This document shows positions 7,729-11,451 of a DNA stretch of 11,451 nt, in pieces. The translations under genes and the position numbers were made by a program. The first letter of the stretch is position 1, and each line of letters begins with the position of its first letter. Where the stretch lies: assembly GCA_030151505.1 (NCBI GenBank), contig JASLDQ010000383.1:1-11451 (forward strand), read 5' to 3'. The stretch is from Chromobacteriaceae bacterium. GTDB lineage: Bacteria > Pseudomonadota > Gammaproteobacteria > Burkholderiales > Aquaspirillaceae. Under the pieces are notes generated by a model. That model did no database searches and was not told the origin of the DNA. It saw only the letters and a list, made by a program, of their open reading frames with translations.

Positions 7729-8433
7729 ATGCGATTCAAACGACCGCAGGTGCGCTATGTCGATACGCCGCAGCCTGCCACCCCGTATCAAGCCGCCGCG
7801 CAGATGTGGGACGAGCGCATTGGCTCTGCCCGCGTGCAGGCCAAGAACTGGCGACTGATGGCCTTCGGCTGCCTGGTGCTCGCGCTGCTGATGGCCGGCG
7901 GCCTGGTGTGGCGCTCGGCCCAATCCATCGTCACACCCTATGTCATCGAGGTCGATCAGTCCGGCCAGGTGCGCACTGTGGGCGAAGCGGCCACGCCGTA
8001 CCGGCCCACCGATGCCCAGACGGCGCACCACATCGCGCGCTTCCTGACGCTGGTGCGCTCGCTGTCCATCGACCCCATCGTCGTTCGCCAGAACTGGCTC
8101 GATGCCTACGACTACACCACCGATCGGGGCGCGGCGGTGCTCAACGACTACGCCCGTACCAATGACCCGTTCGCCCGCATCGGCAAGGAGTCGGTGACGG
8201 TGCAGATCACCAGCGTGGTTCGCGCCAGCGATGCGTCGTTCAACGTGCGCTGGACGGAACGCCGCTACGTCAATGGCGCGGCTGCCGGGCTGGAGCGATG
8301 GACGGCGGTGGTGTCCATCGTGCAGCAGACCCCGCGCACCGAAGAACGCCTGCGCCGCAACCCGCTGGGCATCTACGTCAATGGCCTGTCGTGGAGCCGT
8401 GAACTGGATTCTTCTGAAGGAGCCAAACCATGA
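7729..8433 (+). CDS. trbF: TrbF, VirB8-like inner-membrane assembly protein
   Basis: 234 residues. Topology is that of VirB8: a cytoplasmic N-terminus (1-41) including the family segment PYQAAAQMWDERIGSARVQA (19-38), one transmembrane helix (about 42-61), then a periplasmic NTF2-like domain (about 65-225). VirB8-type proteins nucleate assembly of the secretion complex by contacting VirB9, VirB10 and the pilus proteins. The sequence 'SIVTPYVIEVDQSGQVRTVG' just after the membrane helix and 'RRNPLGIYVNGLSWSREL' near the end are typical for TrbF. A strong AAGGAGA at 7717-7723 lies in the 17-nt gap after trbL, the largest gap in the operon, and settles the start. The stop overlaps trbG by 4 nt. 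Confidence 0.95.
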   Translation: MRFKRPQVRYVDTPQPATPYQAAAQMWDERIGSARVQAKNWRLMAFGCLVLALLMAGGLVWRSAQSIVTPYVIEVDQSGQVRTVGEAATPYRPTDAQTAHHIARFLTLVRSLSIDPIVVRQNWLDAYDYTTDRGAAVLNDYARTNDPFARIGKESVTVQITSVVRASDASFNVRWTERRYVNGAAAGLERWTAVVSIVQQTPRTEERLRRNPLGIYVNGLSWSRELDSSEGAKP

Positions 8434-9434
8434 ATACTCATTTCCGTAAAACCGCATTGCCAGTGATCTTGCTGGCTTCGACTGTCCTGTTTGCGGGCTG
8501 CGCCACGCAGGGAAAACCGCCGCCGGTGATCTCGCTCGATGAGCCGGTGCAGGCTCAGCCATTGCCCGAGCCGCCCAAGCCCATCGAAGTGGTGGCAGTG
8601 CCCGAACCCTTGGCGCTGCCCGCACAGTTGAAGCTGCTGCCGGGCATTGATTCGGCCCCGACCACGCCGGAGCCTGCTGACGAGAAGGTGCGCGTCTCCC
8701 GCGCCAATGCAGAAGCACGCATCGCACCGACCCGCGAGGGCTACGTCAATGCGATCCAAGTCTGGCCCTTCACCGATGGCGCGCTGTACCAGGTCTATGC
8801 GTCCGTGGGCCGCGTGACCGTGATTGTGCTCCAGCCCGGCGAGGAACTGGTGACGGTCGCAGCGGGCGACACGGTACGCTGGATTGTGGGCGACACCTCC
8901 AGCGGCAGCGGGGCCGATTTGCGCGTCAATGTGCTGGTCAAGCCTATTCGTTCCGGCTTGAAGACCAATCTGGTTATCACCACCAGCCGCAGGACGTACC
9001 TGCTGGAACTGACTTCGACCGACAAGGCATGGATGGCGTCGGTGTCCTGGGACTATCCCAAGGATCGGATGCTGGCCTTGCAGCGCCAGGCGCAGGCCGC
9101 CAGTGCTGCCGCGCCGGTCGATGCAGGCTTGTCGCTGGAGAACATCCGCTTTCGCTATGCAATCAGCGGCAGCAATCCGCCGTGGAAGCCGCTGCGTGCC
9201 TTCGATGATGGCGAGAAGGTTTATATCCAGTTCCCGGCAGGCATCGCCCAGGGCGAGCTGCCGCCGCTGTTCGTCATCGGTGCGCAGGGTGAAGGGCAAC
9301 TGGTGAATTACCGCTTTCGCTCGCCGTACTACATCGTGGATCGGCTGTTCGGTGCGGCAGAACTGCGCCTGGGGGCCGACAAGGGCGACGTGGTGCGCAT
9401 CGAGCGCACGGATGGCATCGCCGGGAGGAACTGA
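8430..9434 (+). CDS. trbG: TrbG, VirB9-like outer-membrane-side core protein with a lipobox
   Basis: 334 residues. VirB9-type proteins form, with VirB10 (and normally VirB7), the core complex linking to the outer membrane. The N-terminus is a signal sequence ending in LFAGC, so Cys24 is a likely lipidation site. A Pro-rich linker follows (about 30-83). The conserved N-terminal VirB9 part includes 'GYVNAIQVWPFTDGALYQVY' (104-123) and 'LRVNVLVKPIRSGLKTNLVI'. The C-terminal domain (about 236-328) has 'IRFRYAISG', 'PLRAFDDGEKVYIQFP' and 'YYIVDRLFGAAELRLG'. Family assignment is solid. AAGGAG at 8417-8422 and the ATGA overlap with trbF set the start. No trbH (the VirB7-type lipoprotein gene of RP4) lies between trbG and trbI; the gap is only 2 nt. 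That makes the TrbG lipobox noteworthy. Confidence 0.95.
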   Translation: MNTHFRKTALPVILLASTVLFAGCATQGKPPPVISLDEPVQAQPLPEPPKPIEVVAVPEPLALPAQLKLLPGIDSAPTTPEPADEKVRVSRANAEARIAPTREGYVNAIQVWPFTDGALYQVYASVGRVTVIVLQPGEELVTVAAGDTVRWIVGDTSSGSGADLRVNVLVKPIRSGLKTNLVITTSRRTYLLELTSTDKAWMASVSWDYPKDRMLALQRQAQAASAAAPVDAGLSLENIRFRYAISGSNPPWKPLRAFDDGEKVYIQFPAGIAQGELPPLFVIGAQGEGQLVNYRFRSPYYIVDRLFGAAELRLGADKGDVVRIERTDGIAGRN

Positions 9435-9436
9435 GC

Positions 9437-10714
9437 ATGAGCCAGGACGACATTCCCGACCTTGCCACGCCGCAGGCGGACAAGGTGGCACCAGAGGCGG
9501 TGGCGCTGCGCGCCCAACCGCGCCCGGTTACGCGCCTGAACCGGCGCACGCTGGCGATCCTCGCCGGCGGCCTGTCGGTTGGAGTGATGGGCGCACTGAT
9601 CTGGTCGCTGCAACCGCAGCAACGCGGCGCAGGCGAATCCACGGAGCTGTACAACGTGGACCGCGTCTCGCGCTCGGAAGGACTGGATGCGCTGCCAACG
9701 GACTATTCCAAGCTGCCAGCGCTGCCGCCCGACGTGCCGGAGCTGGGGCCTCCTTTGCCCGGCGACCTGGGGCCAGCCATCGTCAATTCGCAACAGCCGG
9801 TTGCCGCCACCGATGCCGCGCCGGGTTACGACCCCAACGATGCGCTGCGCAAGGAAGCAGAAGCGGCGGCAGCTTCATCGGTGTTCTTCCGCACGGGTTC
9901 CCCGCAGGCCGCGCCCGTGGCGCAGTCGCAGGTCGCAGCCGCACCAGGTTTCGCTGCCAATGCCGCTTTCGATCCGCTGGCCGCTGGCCCGGCCTCGACG
10001 GCGGCCCAGCCTGCCGACCCGACTGCCGTGCAGAACCGGCAAGACCAGAAAGAGGCGTTCCTGACAGGCGGCTCTACGGAAACCCGTAACTCCGGCAATC
10101 TGCAAATTCCCACCTCGCCGTTCCAGGTGATGGCTGGAACCGTCATTGCCGGGGCACTGGTTACGGGCATCAAGTCCGACCTACCGGGCGACGTGATCGC
10201 CACGGTGACGGAGCCGATCTATGACACGGCCACTGGCAAGTTCCTACTGATCCCGCAGGGTTCGCGCATCCTGGGCAAGTACAACAGCCAGGTCAGCTAC
10301 GGCCAGAGCCGCGTGCAGGTGGTGTGGAACCGCATCATCCTGCCGGACACGTCTTCGCTCACGCTCGACAACCTGATCGGCACCGACCCGGCGGGCTATG
10401 CCGGTCTGGAAGACGACGTGGACTGGCATTGGGATCGGATTTTTGCCGGAGCCGTGCTGACGACGCTGCTGGGTGTGGGAGCCGAACTGGCCGCACCCGA
10501 GAACCGCCAGGACGGTGATCGCGTCATCATCGCCGGGCGCGACAGCCTGCAGGACACCGTGAACCAGGTCGGCCAGGAAGTGACCCGGCGCAACCTCAAC
10601 ATCCAACCCACGCTTACCAGCCGCCCCGGCTTGCCGGTGCGCATCATCGTCAACCGCGATCTGGTGCTGCGGCCCTATCAGCCGCTGTTCTTCAACAAGG
10701 GGACTTCACGATGA
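9437..10714 (+). CDS. trbI: TrbI, VirB10-like envelope-spanning core protein
   Basis: 425 residues, near RP4 TrbI (about 460, from memory). VirB10-type proteins run from the cytoplasm through the inner membrane and periplasm to the outer membrane, sensing ATPase energy and gating the channel. Domains: short cytoplasmic N-terminus (1-37), a single membrane helix (about 38-57), a Pro-rich stretch (LPALPPDVPELGPPLPGD, 93-110), an Ala-rich linker to about 205, then the VirB10 beta-barrel domain (about 225-415). The last includes 'AGTVIAGALVTGIKSDLPGD', 'LIPQGSRILGKYNSQVSYGQ' and 'NLIGTDPAGYAGLEDDVDWH'. The helical 'antenna' that inserts in the outer membrane should be near 330-350. GGGAGG at 9423-9428 precedes the ATG, which is two bases after the trbG stop. 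The stop overlaps the next start. Confidence 0.97.
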   Translation: MSQDDIPDLATPQADKVAPEAVALRAQPRPVTRLNRRTLAILAGGLSVGVMGALIWSLQPQQRGAGESTELYNVDRVSRSEGLDALPTDYSKLPALPPDVPELGPPLPGDLGPAIVNSQQPVAATDAAPGYDPNDALRKEAEAAAASSVFFRTGSPQAAPVAQSQVAAAPGFAANAAFDPLAAGPASTAAQPADPTAVQNRQDQKEAFLTGGSTETRNSGNLQIPTSPFQVMAGTVIAGALVTGIKSDLPGDVIATVTEPIYDTATGKFLLIPQGSRILGKYNSQVSYGQSRVQVVWNRIILPDTSSLTLDNLIGTDPAGYAGLEDDVDWHWDRIFAGAVLTTLLGVGAELAAPENRQDGDRVIIAGRDSLQDTVNQVGQEVTRRNLNIQPTLTSRPGLPVRIIVNRDLVLRPYQPLFFNKGTSR

Positions 10715-10935
10715 GTACGACCAGGAAACTGCGGCTGGGGCCACTGCCCAAGACCGAGAACGTCAAACTAACCTTCACTTGCCCGGCCAGCCTGAAAGCC
10801 GACCTCGATCGCTACGCCGCGCTGCATGCGCAGGCGTATGGCGAGGCCGTCGATGTCACGACGCTGATTCCGCACATGCTGGAGGCGTTCATGGCGGGGG
10901 ATCGGGGGTTCAGGAAGGGAATCCGGCAGAAGTAA
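10711..10935 (+). CDS. DUF2274 small protein, possible ribbon-helix-helix fold
   Basis: 74 residues, matching what I recall of DUF2274 proteins that regularly follow trbI in Tn4371-type modules. The pattern is a basic start (MSTTRKLRLGPLPKTE), a predicted strand (NVKLTFTCP, residues 18-26), a helix (ASLKADLDRYAALHAQAYG, about 27-45) and a second helix (DVTTLIPHMLEAFMAGD, about 48-64). This strand-helix-helix order with 'TFTCPASLKADLDRYA' looks like the ribbon-helix-helix DNA-binding fold. That is inference from secondary-structure reading, since no biochemical role is known to me. It starts in an ATGA overlap with trbI, with AAGGGGA (10697-10703) upstream, so it is part of the operon. It is the last supported gene; TAA is at 10933-10935. 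No cysteine pair or membrane segment is seen. Confidence 0.82.
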   Translation: MSTTRKLRLGPLPKTENVKLTFTCPASLKADLDRYAALHAQAYGEAVDVTTLIPHMLEAFMAGDRGFRKGIRQK

Positions 10936-11051
10936 CAAAATCCGAGCGAAATTCTATAGTGCCAGTTATCGGCCATAAGCAGACACGCAGGAATTGCTGG
11001 TTCTGGGAAGTCCGCAGAGCGCGTCTTCAAGCCGACGCCGAAGTCCGCCTA

Positions 11052-11096
11052 CGCTGCCCAACCGGCAGCGCTTACGAGCGTGCCCCACAGGCATGC
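11052..11096. repeat. Two tandem 7-bp hairpins
   Basis: The first stem is CGCTGCC (11052-11058) pairing with GGCAGCG (11064-11070) around the loop CAACC. The second is GCGTGCC (11078-11084) with GGCATGC (11090-11096) around CCACA, one G-T pair. Both have 5-nt loops and sit seven bases apart. Neither is followed by a T run, so they do not look like intrinsic terminators. They may be part of a folded RNA or of a mobile-element end. Confidence 0.5.
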
Positions 11097-11181
11097 CGTC
11101 GGACGCGTTCTGGCTCAACCGGGGCATCTTGAGCCGCAGGAGGAGATGGCGGCGCGCTACGGGCAACGGCAAGCGGAAACG

Positions 11182-11206
11182 GTAAGCCGCTTACTTGGAT
11201 GCCAAG
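11182..11206. repeat. Two abutting interrupted palindromes
   Basis: GTAAG-CCG-CTTAC (11182-11194) is followed immediately, sharing the last C, by CTTGG-ATG-CCAAG (11194-11206). Each has 5-bp arms and a 3-nt centre. They can be read as operator-like half-site pairs or as two stacked RNA hairpins. Short arms mean chance cannot be excluded. Confidence 0.4.
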
Positions 11207-11302
11207 CAAAGCGAACGGCTGATGGCAACGAAGTGACGCCGTCCTTGGTTGTTTGGGGTGGTGGTCCATGAGCCGGACGGGCATTGTCAATGCAAGAACT
11301 TG

Positions 11303-11340
11303 GGCGAAGCCGAAGCCACGTCCTTCAGCGGGGAGAGGTC
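11303..11340 (+). mobile_element. Possible relic of an IS200/IS605-type right end (TnpB guide-RNA scaffold-like)
   Basis: The stretch with GAAGCC twice, then CACGTCCTTCAGCGGGGAG and AGGTC resembles the conserved end of many tnpB-carrying elements, which from memory read like 'CCCCGTCCTTCAGGGCGGGGAGG'. Here the imperfect stem CCACG/CGGGG (11316-11320 with 11329-11333) retains only four of five pairs. No tnpB coding sequence with its zinc-finger and NADxNAA-like pattern is found upstream in any frame, so at most this is a decayed or detached end. The resemblance is from memory and short; chance is a real alternative. Confidence 0.25.
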
Positions 11341-11365
11341 TTTCTGAATTTTAGGGGCCGCCGCT

Positions 11366-11406
11366 GCTAATCTGATTTCGAGAGAGAAATCGTCACCTGC
11401 ATTAGC
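11366..11406. repeat. Nested inverted repeats (6-bp outer and 6-bp inner arms)
   Basis: GCTAAT (11366-11371) is complementary to ATTAGC (11401-11406), and inside it GATTTC (11374-11379) pairs with GAAATC (11386-11391) around GAGAGA. Transcribed rightward this would be a stem enclosing a hairpin, immediately followed by the 10-bp hairpin at 11412-11451. No known riboswitch core was recognised. Confidence 0.4.
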
Positions 11407-11411
11407 CGGGA

Positions 11412-11451
11412 CCACAGGCTCTATCCTTTTGACGAGGAACCGAGCCTGTGG
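11412..11451. repeat. Perfect 10-bp inverted repeat at the window's right edge
   Basis: CCACAGGCTC (11412-11421) and GAGCCTGTGG (11442-11451) are exact reverse complements separated by 20 nt. The arms may extend beyond the window by one pair or more (the base before the left arm is A). The spacer contains TTGACG at 11429-11434, which resembles a -35 hexamer; the matching -10 would be outside the window. It could be an RNA hairpin in a leader, an operator dyad over a promoter, or an element end. Confidence 0.6.

Larger units (their letters stand above)
10936..11451. other. 516-nt stretch without a supported gene
   Basis: After the DUF2274 stop no frame shows a credible protein. The open frames here (63-117 codons, both strands) lack a good ribosome-binding site and recognisable family patterns, and their residue make-up is Arg/Ala/Pro-heavy as expected from random GC-rich DNA. 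The stretch contains several short hairpins (11052-11096, 11182-11206), a segment resembling an IS200/IS605 right end (11303-11340), a nested stem (11366-11406) and a 10-bp inverted repeat at the right edge. A TATAGT hexamer at 10955-10960 has no good -35 partner. No GC-rich stem followed by a run of T marks the end of the trb operon. It could hold an operon leader for a downstream gene, a structured RNA or decayed element DNA. Confidence 0.7.

Noticed and set aside
6053..8727. Long minus-strand open frames opposite trbK, trbL, trbF and the start of trbG
   Set aside because: They are mirror frames of GC-rich genes; the low-complexity Ala/Pro stretch in them is the complement of the TrbL Ala/Gly tail.
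11050..11100. Tandem hairpins considered as integron attC sites
   Set aside because: No R/L box consensus (GTTRRRY / RYYYAAC) or extruded-base asymmetry is visible.
10779..11290. Small open frames on both strands in the tail (63-117 codons)
   Set aside because: No ribosome-binding site, no recognisable domain, and one runs through the DUF2274 gene; composition is that of non-coding GC-rich DNA.
11285..11290. TTGACA on the minus strand as a promoter -35
   Set aside because: The position about 17 nt further has no -10-like hexamer.
11372..11396. CTGAT, GAAA and GTC in order, recalling a hammerhead ribozyme core
   Set aside because: The required CUGANGA is not intact (CTGATTT) and the stem arrangement does not fit the three-way junction.
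1..11451. CRISPR arrays, tRNA or rRNA genes
   Set aside because: No regularly spaced direct repeats and no tRNA or rRNA signature sequences were seen.

Overview
The window is one strand-uniform block of conjugation genes followed by about 0.5 kb without a convincing gene. Twelve tightly packed complete plus-strand genes, preceded by the 3' end of a thirteenth, run from position 2 to 10935. They form the mating-pair-formation (type IV secretion, Trb/MPF-T) module in the order traG(partial)-copG-like-trbB-trbC-trbD-trbE-trbJ-trbK-like-trbL-trbF-trbG-trbI-DUF2274. This order, with a ribbon-helix-helix gene between traG and trbB, no separate trbH, and a small DUF2274 gene after trbI, is what I know from Tn4371-family integrative and conjugative elements (ICEs) and related plasmids. 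The DNA is GC-rich with strong G/C preference at third codon positions. That fits a beta- or gammaproteobacterial host such as Pseudomonas, Achromobacter/Bordetella, Ralstonia/Cupriavidus, Delftia or Stenotrophomonas. The exact host and whether the carrier is an ICE or a plasmid cannot be decided here, because no integrase, relaxase, replication gene or att site is in view.

Layout: 2-610 is the C-terminal part of the coupling protein TraG (VirD4). 607-1095 is a CopG/ribbon-helix-helix protein. 1092-5253 holds trbB (VirB11 ATPase), trbC (VirB2 pilin), trbD (VirB3) and trbE (VirB4 ATPase). 5250-7711 holds trbJ (VirB5-like), a small lipoprotein resembling the alternative TrbK entry-exclusion family, and trbL (VirB6). 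7729-10714 holds trbF (VirB8), trbG (VirB9) and trbI (VirB10), the inner-membrane assembly factor and the envelope-spanning core. 10711-10935 is a 74-residue DUF2274 protein.

How it works together: TraG brings the relaxase-DNA complex to the channel. TrbB and TrbE power pilus assembly and transfer. TrbC is the pilin, with TrbJ a likely pilus-associated factor. TrbD, TrbL and TrbF form the inner-membrane platform, and TrbG and TrbI form the core. The TrbK-like lipoprotein probably blocks redundant entry. Eight of the twelve gene junctions are 4-nt ATGA stop/start overlaps and the other four gaps are 2-17 nt, so the whole set looks like one translationally coupled transcript whose promoter lies upstream of the window. 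No integral promoter was found within the block.

The tail (10936-11451) has no supported gene. It holds a cluster of short hairpins, a stretch resembling the right end/guide-RNA scaffold of an IS200/IS605-type (TnpB) element, a nested stem, and a perfect 10-bp inverted repeat exactly at the window edge. These are the least explained parts of the window. The gene block itself is a well-known type of system; I did not find a clearly new system in it.
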